Both the position numbers and the translations under genes were made by a program. From Gammaproteobacteria bacterium (GTDB taxonomy: Bacteria; Pseudomonadota; Gammaproteobacteria; Chromatiales; Sedimenticolaceae): a stretch of 59,758 nt of DNA. Of this stretch, positions 42,747 through 54,249 are shown one piece after another (position 1 is the first letter of the stretch; every line of letters starts with the position of its first letter). The stretch is from assembly GCA_020445165.1 (NCBI GenBank), contig JAGRHE010000001.1, forward strand, positions 1 through 59,758. Direction: 5' to 3'. The notes beneath the pieces are model-generated. The model made no database searches. It was not told the DNA's origin and worked only from the letters and a program-made list of their open reading frames with translations.

Positions 42747-43870
42747 CTATTTGAGCAATACCGCGATCATACTGTTTCCACTGTCCAGTGCGCGCTCGAA
42801 GACCCGGTCACGCGAGCGGTGTGCCATCTGGGCGGCGACCATGGTGCCCTGGGTGGCCGGTAGTGCCGATACCACCCGCGCCGGCAGGTTGGAGTCGGCC
42901 TCGATCAGGCCGAGCCGGTTGTCGCCCAGGTCGGCGAACACGATACGTTGGTCGCTGGCGCTGCCCCGCCATGACCACTCGATCCTGACCGGTGCCGACG
43001 GAGCCTGTTCGACCCGCGTCAGCGTCACCGTAAACTGGCGGCCGGAGACGCCGAACTGCCATACGGTCTGTTTGCCCGGAACTGTTTTACCTCCCTTGAC
43101 CTGCCAGCCGAGTAGAGAGGCCAGCCAACCGACCAGCAGTGCGGTCATGGCCACGGCGTGCGGGCCGTGCTCGATCTTCAGCCGGCTGATTCCCGCCAGG
43201 GCACCCGGCAGTACCGCCGGGTCGAGCACCTGGCTGAGCAGGCTGCGCCAATGCTTGAGGCGGCGCCAGGCCATGTTGTCGATCACGTACTCGGCACTCT
43301 GCGCGGCCACCCAGCGTGACATGGCGTGCATGCCCTTGGTCGGCTCGCTCCAGCCGAAGCTGTCGTAGATGATCTGGTCGACATGCGCGGTGAGCGGATT
43401 GAAGACATCGCTCAGAAACGGCGCGGGTTGGTGCGACGCCCACCAAAGGGTGGTGGGCAGATCGCCGACCAGTTGCGCACGCGCCACCGGTGCCAGGCGC
43501 TTGCGTGCCGTCGAATCGGCCACCACGCGGATCAATTCGGCGCTGACCTGCACGCCGCCTGGCAGGTTGCTGTACAAGCCGGATACGAATACATCGAGTC
43601 CCGGTTCGCTGGTGTAACCCAGGCCGGTCAACAGGATCACGCGTGATGGATGTGGCGTGACGATGTCGGGCAGGATCCGGCGGATGTCGCGCGTTTGATC
43701 ATCGTCGTCACAGTAGATGATCAGGTTCGACATGCAGGCGCGGGTGACCACCTGGTCTTCAGTCAGTTGCTGGTGCAGCCCGGCCCAGATCGCATCCAGC
43801 TCGCGCGGGATATTACGGATGCGGACGTTCTTCTCCGGTACCGACTGCAGGGACTGGCGTGATTTCTCGT

Positions 43871-43874
<4 letters not shown>
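42747..43874 (-). CDS. opcA: Glucose-6-phosphate dehydrogenase assembly protein OpcA-like
   Basis: The 375-residue protein matches OpcA: ACMSNLIIYCDDDDQ, HPSRVILLTGLGY, the segment LVGDLPTTLWWASHQPAPF (about 165) and DSFGWSEPTKGM. OpcA binds glucose-6-phosphate dehydrogenase and tunes its redox-dependent activity in cyanobacteria; homologues occur in many proteobacteria. Its GTG start overlaps the zwf stop codon by 4 nt, so it is translationally coupled to zwf, which supports the assignment. Confidence 0.85.
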
Positions 43875-45415
<1,541 letters not shown>

Positions 45416-45869
45416 GGTCAGTTTCTCTGTCAGGGTGCAGGTATCCGGCCGAGGTCTGTGCGCCGTCGTCTGCTTCGAACCATATGCGCCAAGTTGGTAC
45501 AGGATCATCGTGCATCCGCACCTTCGCGGTGCAGGACGCTCGACCCGAGCCCTATATCTGCATCCCTGGTTGACGCGTCCGGGCTGCACTTGGAGCAAAG
45601 TTCAATGCCGCATGCCGCCTCAATTGGACGTTGCTTCAGGCTGATCGGCGATCGAACCCTCCGCCCTTGCACAGGCAGCTTGCCATTGCCGAGCAATCGC
45701 CGTGCCTGAACGGCAGGCGTCGCAGTCGCCGCACGATCTGCGCAGCGCCGCTTCATCGACACCGCGACACGCGTTAACCTGATGGCCTGTTCCGTGCATG
45801 AGGCATGGCTCAGTTGAACGGGTGAAACAGGGCGCCGCGATTCCCGACGGCCGTCACAGAATCGGAAAC
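45416..45869. other. Divergent promoter region of zwf and sucA
   Basis: About 454 bp without a convincing gene. I could not identify reliable promoter boxes; a small hairpin GCACC-TTCGC-GGTGC lies near 45519. Confidence 0.45.
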
Positions 45870-48689
45870 ATGGAAAAGCACCTGCACGTGCGACGACGCC
45901 GATCGGCGTTCAGCGGCGCCAACGCTGAGTATATCGACCAACTCTACGAGGCATTCTGCGAGTCACCGGATCTGGTGTCACCGGAATGGCGTAGCTTCTT
46001 TTATGGCTTCGAGCAGGGTTCTGATGGTTCGGCCGAGCATGCCGCGGTCGACTCACCGAATGCGCCGGCCGCTGCATCCGGTGTCGAACGCCTGTTCATG
46101 GCCTACCGTCACCTCGGCCACCTGTACGCCGACATTGACCCCCTTGGCCTGGCAGCGCGCAACCGGCCGAAGGAACTCGACGCCAGCTATTACGGACTCG
46201 ATGCGAAGATGCTGGCCGAGCCGGTCAGCGTCCTGTCGATCGATGCCGAGAACACCCTGCCGGTGTGCGAGGCGATCGATGTGCTCGAACAGGTCTACTG
46301 TGGTTCGGTTGGCACCGAGCATATGCATATCACGGCATCGGACGAACGGCGCTGGGTCGAGCGGCGCCTGGAGTCGACGCGTGGCGACTGGGCCGCGCAG
46401 AACACGCCGCAGATGCGCATCGACACGCTACGCGACCTGACCGCAGCCGAGGGGCTCGAGCAGCACCTGCACAAGCGCTATGTCGGGCAGAAGCGGTTCT
46501 CGCTCGAAGGCGGTGATTCACTGATCCCCCTGCTCGACGAGATCGTCCAGGGCGGCGGTCAACGTGGTATCACCGACATCGTCATCGGCATGGCCCACCG
46601 CGGGCGGCTGAACGTTTTGGTGAACCTGCTCGGCAAGGCACCGAGCGAACTGTTTTCCGAGTTCGAGGGACGCCGTAACGCCGATGCTTCGAGTGGGTCC
46701 GGCGACGTGAAATACCACCAGGGCTTCTATTCGAACATCCAGACCGACGGTGGCCCGGTCCACCTGTCACTGGCGTTCAACCCCTCGCACCTGGAGATCA
46801 TCGCGCCGGTGGTGCAGGGCGGCTGCCGGGCGCGCCAGGACCGGCACGAAGAAGACGCAACCGACCTGGTTCTGCCTGTCATCGTGCATGGCGACGCCGC
46901 GTTCATCGGCCAGGGTGTGGTCACCGAGACACTGAACCTGTCGAAGACGCCTGCCTACGGCACCGGCGGCACGATTCACGTCGTGATCAACAACCAGATC
47001 GGCTTCACCACCAGCCACCCGCAGGAGGCGCGTTCGACGCTGTACTGCACCGAGGTGGCCAAGCTGGTCCAGGCGCCGATCTTCCATGTCAATGCCGACG
47101 ATCCCGATGCGGTGCTGTTCGTGACCCGCCTGGCACTCGACTACCGGCTGACGTTTCACAACGACGTAGTCATCGACCTGGTGTGTTACCGGCGCCAGGG
47201 TCACAACGAGGCCGACGAGCCGATGATGACGCAGCCACAGATGTACAAACGCATCCGCGAGTTGCCAACCACGCGCGCCAAGTATGCCGAGCGACTGATT
47301 GCCGAGGGCGTGATCGACAGTACCGGAGTCGAGCAGATGCGCGAGTCGTATCTGAAGTCACTGACCGAAGGGCATGTCGTGGTGCGCGAGTTCCTGCACG
47401 GCTCGCGCACCGGCTACGAGGCGCATTGGGAGCAGTACCTGCATGCGCGTCCGGACGAGTTCGTCGAGACCCGGGTCGACCGGCAGAAGCTGGTATGGCT
47501 CGGTGAATGTGCCCTGCGCCTGCCCGATGGATTCACGCTGCAACGGGCCGTGGCCCGTGTGGTCGAACAGCGGCACGAGATGCTCAGAGGTCGCACACCA
47601 ATCGACTGGGGCATGGCTGAAACGCTGGCCTACGCGACCCTGCTGCACGAGGGGTTCGCGGTACGCCTGTCCGGGCAGGATTCGATCCGCGGCACCTTCA
47701 CCCACCGCCATGCCGCGTACCACGACCAGGAAACCTTCGCGATCCATACGCCGCTGAAGCACCTGTTCGGCGGCCAGCCGCGCTTCGAAGTGATCAATTC
47801 GCTGCTGTCCGAACTCGCGGTGCTGGGTTTCGAGTACGGCTATGCCACCTCGAAACCGAACACCCTGGTCATCTGGGAGGCGCAGTTCGGTGATTTTGCC
47901 AACGGCGCGCAGATGGTCATCGACCAGTTCATCGCTAGCGGCTACCTGAAATGGGGGCGGCTGTGCCAACTGACCCTGTTCCTGCCGCACGGCTTCGAGG
48001 GGCAGGGGCCGGAGCATTCGTCGGCGCGACTCGAACGTTTCCTGCAGTTGTGCGCCGAGCTCAACATGCGTGTCTGGGTGCCGACCACGCCGGCCCAGTT
48101 CTTTCACCTGTTACGCGACCAGATCAAGCGTCGCTTCCGTCGTCCACTGATCGTCATGACGCCCAAGAGCCTGTTGCGTCATCCGCTGTCGAAGTCGGAC
48201 CTGTCCGCGTTCAGCGACGCCCGCCTGGCAACGGTGCTGGCCGAGAGCGACGAGATTGCAGGGGAACGGGTACGGCGCGTGATCCTGTGCAGCGGCAAGG
48301 TGTATTTCGACCTGCTCGGCGCGCGTCGCGAACGCGCCATCAACGATGTTGCGATCCTGCGCGTCGAACAGCTGTACCCGTTTCCGCGTGCCCGCCTGGC
48401 TGAAATGCTGTCCGGCTTTCCGGCCATGGACGAGATCGTCTGGTGCCAGGAGGAGCCGCGTAACCAGGGTGCCTGGTACCAGATCCAGCACCACCTGCGT
48501 GCATTGACCGGAGCGGGCAAGACGCTGGGTTACGTCGGCCGCGCACCGTCGGCGTCGCCGGCCTGTGGCGATGCCGGTCTGCACCGGTCGCAGCAGCAGG
48601 CGCTGGTCGATGCGGCGCTGGCGGCCGGCAAGGTCGAAGATCTGGGCGAGCGCCTCGAGGACACCGACACGCATCACGCGGGCGCCTGA
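45870..48689 (+). CDS. sucA: 2-oxoglutarate dehydrogenase E1 component
   Basis: The 939-residue protein is close in length to E. coli SucA. Landmarks are the N-terminal peripheral helix (AEYIDQLYEAFCESPDLVSPEWRSFF), IGMAHRGRLNVLVN, the thiamine-diphosphate region IHVVINNQIGFTTSHP and VCYRRQGHNEADEP, and the transketolase-like half with LPHGFEGQGPEHSSARLERFLQL. It decarboxylates 2-oxoglutarate in the TCA cycle with SucB and Lpd. Neither sucB nor lpd follows. The ribosome binding site is weak, so a start up to 24 codons upstream is possible. Confidence 0.95.
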   Translation: MEKHLHVRRRRSAFSGANAEYIDQLYEAFCESPDLVSPEWRSFFYGFEQGSDGSAEHAAVDSPNAPAAASGVERLFMAYRHLGHLYADIDPLGLAARNRPKELDASYYGLDAKMLAEPVSVLSIDAENTLPVCEAIDVLEQVYCGSVGTEHMHITASDERRWVERRLESTRGDWAAQNTPQMRIDTLRDLTAAEGLEQHLHKRYVGQKRFSLEGGDSLIPLLDEIVQGGGQRGITDIVIGMAHRGRLNVLVNLLGKAPSELFSEFEGRRNADASSGSGDVKYHQGFYSNIQTDGGPVHLSLAFNPSHLEIIAPVVQGGCRARQDRHEEDATDLVLPVIVHGDAAFIGQGVVTETLNLSKTPAYGTGGTIHVVINNQIGFTTSHPQEARSTLYCTEVAKLVQAPIFHVNADDPDAVLFVTRLALDYRLTFHNDVVIDLVCYRRQGHNEADEPMMTQPQMYKRIRELPTTRAKYAERLIAEGVIDSTGVEQMRESYLKSLTEGHVVVREFLHGSRTGYEAHWEQYLHARPDEFVETRVDRQKLVWLGECALRLPDGFTLQRAVARVVEQRHEMLRGRTPIDWGMAETLAYATLLHEGFAVRLSGQDSIRGTFTHRHAAYHDQETFAIHTPLKHLFGGQPRFEVINSLLSELAVLGFEYGYATSKPNTLVIWEAQFGDFANGAQMVIDQFIASGYLKWGRLCQLTLFLPHGFEGQGPEHSSARLERFLQLCAELNMRVWVPTTPAQFFHLLRDQIKRRFRRPLIVMTPKSLLRHPLSKSDLSAFSDARLATVLAESDEIAGERVRRVILCSGKVYFDLLGARRERAINDVAILRVEQLYPFPRARLAEMLSGFPAMDEIVWCQEEPRNQGAWYQIQHHLRALTGAGKTLGYVGRAPSASPACGDAGLHRSQQQALVDAALAAGKVEDLGERLEDTDTHHAGA

Positions 48690-48858
48690 TGCGGTGGTGG
48701 TAGCGCAGGAAACAGGCACTGCCACGGGAATGATCCCGCGCAGTGCCCGGTTTCAGCGTGGTCTACCGGTGGCGCAAGTCTGCGACGGCCGACTGCAGGG
48801 GGCATCAGGCAGGCGTTATGCTGTCATTCCCGCGAATGCGGGAATCCAAACATTAGAT

Positions 48859-48908
48859 TGTACGACCGCCCACATAGGTGACAGATTGAACCGGCCACAT
48901 GGGTAACA
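48859..48908. repeat. Left terminal inverted repeat of the IS
   Basis: The 50-bp repeat contains ACATAGGTGACA and ACATGGGTAACA. It aligns with the reverse complement of 50039-50089 with few mismatches and one gap. Confidence 0.85.
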
Positions 48909-48910
48909 CC

Positions 48911-50004
48911 TCAAACGGGCCGGATCACCCGACCCAGACGCTCGTCTACGAGACCAAGCGTCAGTCTTCCAAAATATAGCTCCCAGCGATCTTCACTCAC
49001 GGGATCCAGGCCAATGTACTCGCCAACCAGTTGTCGCGTTGTGTAGATGGATTGCCCGTGCAGCTTGATATAGCCGCCACAGCGGACTTTGCGGACAGCA
49101 TAATGATCTGGGTAGATCAGTTCGGGAAGCCGCTCCGGGTAAGGACGCCCCATGACCTCGTGCACATCCGCTGGACAATGACCGAGCCCCAGTGACTCAT
49201 GCGGCCGATGCTGGTTGTATTCTTGCCGGAAACGGTTGAATGCCCGCTGCTGAGCTGAGAAATTCCCCTTCGGTGGGCTGGCCGTGGCCGCTCTGGCAGC
49301 ACGCCCAGGCGTATCAGCCAGATCGACAAGCCGGTCAGACCACCCAGGCAGCACATCGCGAACGGGAAGCCATTATCGGTGCGTATACGGTCTGGCAGGC
49401 CATATTCGCGGAAGGCGCGTTCATAACTGGCGCGCACAGGCAACAACCGAGGGCCAGCCATCCCCTGGCAGGCCAGCAGCATGCGACTGTAGTTGTCGGA
49501 CAAGGTCAATGGGTAGCACCACGCCCCATTGCCCAACTGGAACTGACCCTTGAAATCGCCGCTCCACACCCGGTTGGGGGTCGTCGCGTGGGCAAGTGGT
49601 TGGCTATGCGGCGGCGTGTGAACCCGACGGCGACGCGGTTTGACCAGGCCGTAGCTCTTGAGCAGCTCACCAATCGTGCTGGCTGCTGGCCAGCCCTCAT
49701 CCGGTGCCGAGCGGTACAGCGCCGAGCGCAGCTTTTTGGGTCCCCAATCCGGGTGCGTCCGCTTCAGTGCCAGCACTTGCTCCACCACTGCATCAGCCAT
49801 TCGGTGTGCTTGGCTGTGCCGTGCGCGGCTGCGATCGGACAGGCCCGTCATCCCCTCGATCTTGAACCGATCAATCCACTTGTAGGCCGTTTTGCGCGAT
49901 ATGCCGTAACGCACACTGAGCTGGCTGATGCTGAAATCGCCGCCCAACCATGCTGCTATGAAAGATCGTCTTTGTTCCATGGTACAGGTCTCTTTCCACG
50001 GCAT
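48911..50004 (-). pseudogene. Decayed IS481-type transposase
   Basis: The N-terminal part (frame from 50004, GAGGAG site upstream) has the helix-turn-helix YGISRKTAYKWIDRF, the first catalytic Asp in VWSGDFKGQF and the second in RIRTDNGFPFA. After PERPRPAH (near 49275) homology continues in another frame with PPKGNFSAQQRAFNRFRQEYN. The expected linker with Q-N-G-R-H-E-R, including the third catalytic Glu, is missing. An out-of-frame deletion of roughly 45-50 bp explains both facts, so the enzyme should be inactive. Confidence 0.85.
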
Positions 50005-50038
50005 TGGCTTCTCCTCATCGAAGCCAACACGCTACACC

Positions 50039-50089
50039 TGTTACCCATGTGCCCGGTTCGGTTTGTTACCTATGTGCCCGGTTCGTACC
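50039..50089. repeat. Right terminal inverted repeat of the IS
   Basis: The 51-bp repeat is the mirror of 48859-48908. Read inward on the minus strand it begins GGTACGAACC and contains the same two ACATrGGTAACA blocks. Confidence 0.85.
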
Positions 50090-50170
50090 TAGATGTCTCT
50101 GGATCCCCGCCTGCGCGGGGATGACAAACAAGGTGAGAGGCACTGCGTGGCCGCGACCTGCGCGCCAGCT

Positions 50171-50929
50171 TCAGGACGCCGAGTGCAGCTGAATCACTTC
50201 TGCCGAAGCAGCGTCGTCCGACTGTGCAGCGGCAAACAGGTCGGCGACCTGCGCCAGCTGAGCCTGCCAACGGCTGTACCAGGCCTTGGCGCGTTGCCGG
50301 TCGAGCAACGACAGGCATTCGCCATCGGTGCGGTTAGCCGCAGCCCAGAAGCTCATCCCTTTCCAGTCGATGTTGCCCATGACATTGTCGTCAAGCTTGG
50401 CCAGGTCGATGATGCGGGCACCGCGCGCCTGTGCCTGTGCATTCGCTTCGGAGGCATCGAAGGCGTCGAAGTTGCCGCCGCGGCCAAAGTTACGCACGAC
50501 CACGAACGAGACGCCCTGGTGAGCGGCGAACTCGTCGAGCATGCGCTGCAGTAGATCGACCGAGTTACGGCTGCCGTCGGTGACGTGCCACACGGTGACC
50601 GGGATGGCCAGTTCTGCGGCCAGATCGAGGACGCCGCTTTCCTGTACCCAGTTCTGCAGCGCGCTGGCGCTTTGCGCCGGCAGGTCGACCAGCACGGCCT
50701 GGTCGGTGTCGATTGCCGACAGCAGGATGGCATCCGCGCTGGCGTTGTCACGCAGGTTCAGCGGCGCACTGTAGTCCGCGTAGAAGCGCAGCAGGTCGCC
50801 ATGCGACTGGTCACCGTCCAGGGCCACGAAGGACTGGTCGCGGTTGATGAATTCCTGGGCCAGCAGACGTGCCACGGTGGACTTGCCGACGCCGCCTTTC
50901 TCGCCACCGACCAGATGAATATGACTCAT
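50171..50929 (-). CDS. ParA/MinD-type P-loop ATPase
   Basis: The 252-residue protein has a deviant Walker A motif GGEKGGVGKSTVARLLA at about residues 8-24, followed by FVALDGDQSHGDLL and AVLVDLPAQ. The fold is that of ParA-like dimeric ATPases used in partitioning or positioning of cargo. No ParB-like gene or parS site is adjacent, so it is an orphan; it could position a protein complex. I choose the ATG at 50929, behind GGAG, over two upstream ATGs. It lies downstream of the transglutaminase gene on the same strand, 216 bp away. Confidence 0.8.
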   Translation of the reverse strand: MSHIHLVGGEKGGVGKSTVARLLAQEFINRDQSFVALDGDQSHGDLLRFYADYSAPLNLRDNASADAILLSAIDTDQAVLVDLPAQSASALQNWVQESGVLDLAAELAIPVTVWHVTDGSRNSVDLLQRMLDEFAAHQGVSFVVVRNFGRGGNFDAFDASEANAQAQARGARIIDLAKLDDNVMGNIDWKGMSFWAAANRTDGECLSLLDRQRAKAWYSRWQAQLAQVADLFAAAQSDDAASAEVIQLHSAS

Positions 50930-51145
50930 TTTTCCATGCTCCATGTTGGTGCCTTGCACCAATATAATTCAATGATTTTTCAGGATTTTCCGGCTAAATT
51001 CGGACCCGCTCGAGGCGCGGGGGCGGCGGATTATACAGACCGCTTTTTGCATTTCCAGTGACCGGGTGATCGCAATGTGGAATGCGCTTTTGCGGTGCGC
51101 ACCGCGGCGAGAAATCGGTGCATCGCGCGGGGGGGCGCGCCAGGT

Positions 51146-52006
51146 TCAGAGATGCCGGACCTCGACCTTTACCGTCATCTTGGGCTTGGGTTCGATCGGG
51201 CCGAAGAAGGTGCCGGACACCGGTGGGATGGCTTCCGGGTGACGGTGCACGGCAACCGCGATGTGATCGGCACCGACCAGCTGCCCGCTGGTCGAATCGA
51301 AGCCGCGCCAGCCGGCGCCGGGCAGGTAGATCTCGGCCCAGGCGTGCGTGGTCGCCAGGTCTTCGACCGCGGCACTGGAGACCAGGTAGCCGCTGACGAA
51401 GCGACTTGCCAGGCCACAGTGGCGGCAGGCCTCGATGAACAGCGTCGCCATGTCGCGGCATGAGCCTTTACCACGCGCCAGGGTCACACCGGGCGCCTGC
51501 ACGCCCGGGTCATGGCGGACGATGTACCTCACCTCGTCGGCGATGCGGCGGTTCAACGCGGTGAGCAGTTCCAACGTGCCGATCGAATCACCCTCGCGGT
51601 ACGACGCGGCGACCCAGTCGCCGAGCCCTTCGCTGCGATCGGCAAAGGCCGCGGTCTGGTAGGGCACCAGGTCGATCTGTTCCATCGCCGGGTAGTTGAA
51701 CGGGTAGTTTTCCGCCGCCTCGGTCAGCGGCAGCCGTTCGACGACCGCCGGCTCGTATTGTTCCACCGTCACGCTGCTGGCGATCTCGAGCCTGTCGGCC
51801 GGTTCGCTGAACCAGACCTGCGCCACCGAGTTGCCGTAGACGTCGCGTCGCCAGCGGATTTCGAAGGCGGGACGGATCTGCAACGACGATGATTCGATGC
51901 GGATGTCGTGGCCCTCGCGCGGCCGCAGGTGCAGGGAATGCTCTCCGAGTTCCACCGCGCTGGCGTAGGTGTAGGTGGTGGTATGGTCGATCTTGATGCG
52001 TTGCAT
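51146..52006 (-). CDS. Transglutaminase-like protein C
   Basis: The 286-residue protein has the N-terminal beta domain (YTYASAVELGEHSLHLRPRE) and a papain-fold domain with Cys183 in GSCRD, His221 in THAWAEIYLPGAGWRGFD and Asp237. It is of the same type as protein A (36458-37339). It is divergent from the DUF2126 gene across an 80-bp gap, which suggests shared control. In many bacteria transglutaminase and DUF2126 domains are fused in one protein of about 1100 residues; here they are separate genes. Confidence 0.9.
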   Translation of the reverse strand: MQRIKIDHTTTYTYASAVELGEHSLHLRPREGHDIRIESSSLQIRPAFEIRWRRDVYGNSVAQVWFSEPADRLEIASSVTVEQYEPAVVERLPLTEAAENYPFNYPAMEQIDLVPYQTAAFADRSEGLGDWVAASYREGDSIGTLELLTALNRRIADEVRYIVRHDPGVQAPGVTLARGKGSCRDMATLFIEACRHCGLASRFVSGYLVSSAAVEDLATTHAWAEIYLPGAGWRGFDSTSGQLVGADHIAVAVHRHPEAIPPVSGTFFGPIEPKPKMTVKVEVRHL

Positions 52007-52086
52007 GGCGCATTGTCGGCGAAGCGATACGGATCGATACTGTAACAGTTCGCGATCATTCGCCGGACGACAGGACACATGAAGCC

Positions 52087-54228
52087 TTGACGGTAGCACC
52101 CGGGAATTTCTCTGACGCCATCGCGCAGCACGATGCGGCTGCCGGTGATTCGATCTGGGTCGGGTCGGAACCGACCTTCACCCTGCGTGATTCGGAAGCG
52201 CGCGAGTGGTTGTGCGAGCCGCTCGGTGGTGACAAGTACCGCTACGCGCAACGCATGGTCGCAGAGCTGCGACGGCGGCATCCGGGCAGCATGGTGCTGC
52301 GCACGGTCGGGCGTCAGTATGCCGCCGAAGACGTGCCACGCTGGTCGATCGGCCTGCTCGAACGGCGCGACGGCAGGGCGCTGTGGCAGGGTCCGGACGA
52401 TCCGCTGACAGACGGGCGCGACGGCATCCTGGCCGACGATGCCGAGCTGCCACTGGATGGATTCTGGCATGCACTGCGCAGCGCCGGCGAACAGCGCGGC
52501 TGGCATGTGGCGGGATTCCGTTGCGAGCAGGCGCTCAGCCACCGCCTGTTGTTCGGCCGTGACCCGCAGGCGGTCGAACAGGCCGGCTTCGATGACCTGA
52601 CCCGCCGTCCGTCGGTGCATGTCGAGAAATCACCCCCCGACGGCTTGCGCGATCCGCTCGCCGAACGCGGCCTGCTGTTGTTTTCGCTCGGGATCCACGA
52701 GGCCGATGGCCTGCCCTGCGGCCTGTGTATCGAACTGCCACGGCTTTCCGGCGTACAGGACTTCCTCGACTGTGTCGCCATGCTGCAGCAGGCCTGCGAG
52801 GACGCGCAGGTCAGTGCGCTGGTGGTGCAGGGCTTTGCGCCGCCGATCGACCATCGCCTGGCCTGGTTGACAGTCACGCCCGACCCGGCCGTCATCGAGA
52901 TCAACCAGGCGCCACAGCCGCAGGTCGACGCCTTCTACGCGGCCAGTCGGGAGTTGTACGAAGTGGCCGCGGATCTCGGCCTGTCGCCATACCGGCTGCA
53001 ATACAACGGCAATGTGTCGGACTCGGGCGGCGGCGGCCAGTTCACGCTCGGCGGCGAGGCGCCGGCGACCAGCCCGTTCTTCGTCCAGCCTGCCCTGCTG
53101 CCACGCCTGGTGCGCTATTTGAATCATCACCCGGCGCTGTCGTACTACTTCGCGCCAGATTACCTGGGCGGAGCCGGCCAGTCTCCGCGCCCGGACGAAA
53201 CGACGCGCGATGCCTTCCGTGAGCTGGTGCTCGCATTGCGTCAGCTGGAACAGCAGCAGGATCCGACACCGGAGTTTCTGTGGGCCAGCCTGGCGCCTTT
53301 CCTGGCCGACCCTTCCGGCAACTCGCACCGCAGCGAACTCAATATCGAGAAACTCTGGAATCCCTACCTGCCGGGTCGCGGTTGTCTCGGCCTGGTCGAG
53401 TTCCGTGCGTTCCGCATGCCGCGCTCGGCCGAGCGTGCGTCCGCGATCGCAGCATTGCTGCGCGCCGTCGGCGCGATGCTGATGGAACACGACGTTACGC
53501 CTTCATTGCGAGACTGGGGCGACGAACTGCACGATCGCTTCGCACTGCCGTTTTTCCTGCGCCGCGACCTGGAGGAGGTGTTCGCCGATCTCGCTGCACA
53601 CGGCGTGGGTCTGCATCCGCTGTTGCAGGCCGAACTCAGCCGCGAGGCCTCGGCGTCGACCTGGTCATGTGAATTTGGTGGCTGCGAGCTGCAACTGGAA
53701 CGCGCCGTCGAGTTCTGGCCCTTGGTCGGTGATGTCGCATCGCAGGAATCCGGCGGTTCGCGCACAGTGGATTCGAGTACGACCCGGATGCAGCTGAGCC
53801 TGCGCCAGCTGCACCAGTCGGCGGCAGCCTTCGACGGCTGGACGATCCGGGTCGCGGGATTCGCGACCCCGTTGCATAAAGTCGACGCCAGTGATCAGGG
53901 GCTGCGGCTGATCGGCATCCGCTATCGCGATTTCGCACCCTGGCGTGGCCTGCATCCGGGGATCGCACCACTGGGCCCGGTGGTCGTCGAGTTGTCACAC
54001 CCGGATGTCGTACAGGCGGCGCGGATCACGTTGCACAATTGGCATCCGCACGGCGCCGCGTACGATGGCCTACCCGGCTCGCTGGAAGTCGCCGATGTAC
54101 GTCGGCGCGAACGCCTGCTGGTTGAAACCATCACCGCATCGCAGCTGCCGGCTGCACGGCCGGCGCCGGCCGAGGCGGTGACGCCATACACGCTGGACCT
54201 GCGCCTGTGCCAGGTCACGCCGGGCTGA
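52087..54228 (+). CDS. DUF2126 putative amidoligase
   Basis: The 713-residue protein matches DUF2126: [15 protein letters not shown] near the N-terminus (family form GGEPTFV), [48 protein letters not shown] and [12 protein letters not shown]. Glutamine-synthetase-like carboxylate-amine ligase activity has been predicted for the family from sequence analysis, together with transglutaminases and ATP-grasp enzymes, but I know of no direct proof. It starts with TTG, the first plausible codon. It is divergent from transglutaminase C and convergent with glk, so it looks like a stand-alone half of a normally fused protein. Confidence 0.85.
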   Translation: MTVAPGNFSDAIAQHDAAAGDSIWVGSEPTFTLRDSEAREWLCEPLGGDKYRYAQRMVAELRRRHPGSMVLRTVGRQYAAEDVPRWSIGLLERRDGRALWQGPDDPLTDGRDGILADDAELPLDGFWHALRSAGEQRGWHVAGFRCEQALSHRLLFGRDPQAVEQAGFDDLTRRPSVHVEKSPPDGLRDPLAERGLLLFSLGIHEADGLPCGLCIELPRLSGVQDFLDCVAMLQQACEDAQVSALVVQGFAPPIDHRLAWLTVTPDPAVIEINQAPQPQVDAFYAASRELYEVAADLGLSPYRLQYNGNVSDSGGGGQFTLGGEAPATSPFFVQPALLPRLVRYLNHHPALSYYFAPDYLGGAGQSPRPDETTRDAFRELVLALRQLEQQQDPTPEFLWASLAPFLADPSGNSHRSELNIEKLWNPYLPGRGCLGLVEFRAFRMPRSAERASAIAALLRAVGAMLMEHDVTPSLRDWGDELHDRFALPFFLRRDLEEVFADLAAHGVGLHPLLQAELSREASASTWSCEFGGCELQLERAVEFWPLVGDVASQESGGSRTVDSSTTRMQLSLRQLHQSAAAFDGWTIRVAGFATPLHKVDASDQGLRLIGIRYRDFAPWRGLHPGIAPLGPVVVELSHPDVVQAARITLHNWHPHGAAYDGLPGSLEVADVRRRERLLVETITASQLPAARPAPAEAVTPYTLDLRLCQVTPG

Positions 54229-54249
54229 TCGACCGTCGCCCGCTGCAGG

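Larger units (their letters stand above)
48859..50089. mobile_element. IS481-family-like insertion sequence, probably inactive
   Basis: The 1231-bp element is bounded by imperfect terminal inverted repeats of about 50 bp, each carrying two related ACATrGGTrACA blocks, and by a 5-bp direct duplication TAGAT (48854-48858 and 50090-50094). It holds one transposase gene on the minus strand that is frameshifted and lacks a catalytic segment, so it cannot move by itself. Confidence 0.85.
48822..50126. repeat. Palindromic MITE-like repeat (copy A) split by an IS
   Basis: Removing the IS (48859-50089) and one TAGAT restores a 69-bp near-palindrome: TGTCATTCCCGCGAATGCGG at the left (from 48822) mirrored by CCGCCTGCGCGGGGATGACA at the right (to 50126). 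Each half is also a small hairpin (CCCGCGAATGCGGG and CCCCGCCTGCGCGGGG). It resembles the widespread CGTCATTCCCGCG...CGCGGGGATGACG intergenic repeats. A degenerate copy is at 38218-38284. Confidence 0.75.

Noticed and set aside
51146..54228. Transglutaminase C and DUF2126 as one fused gene broken by a frameshift
   Set aside because: The two genes are on opposite strands with separate starts, so a simple frameshift cannot explain them.
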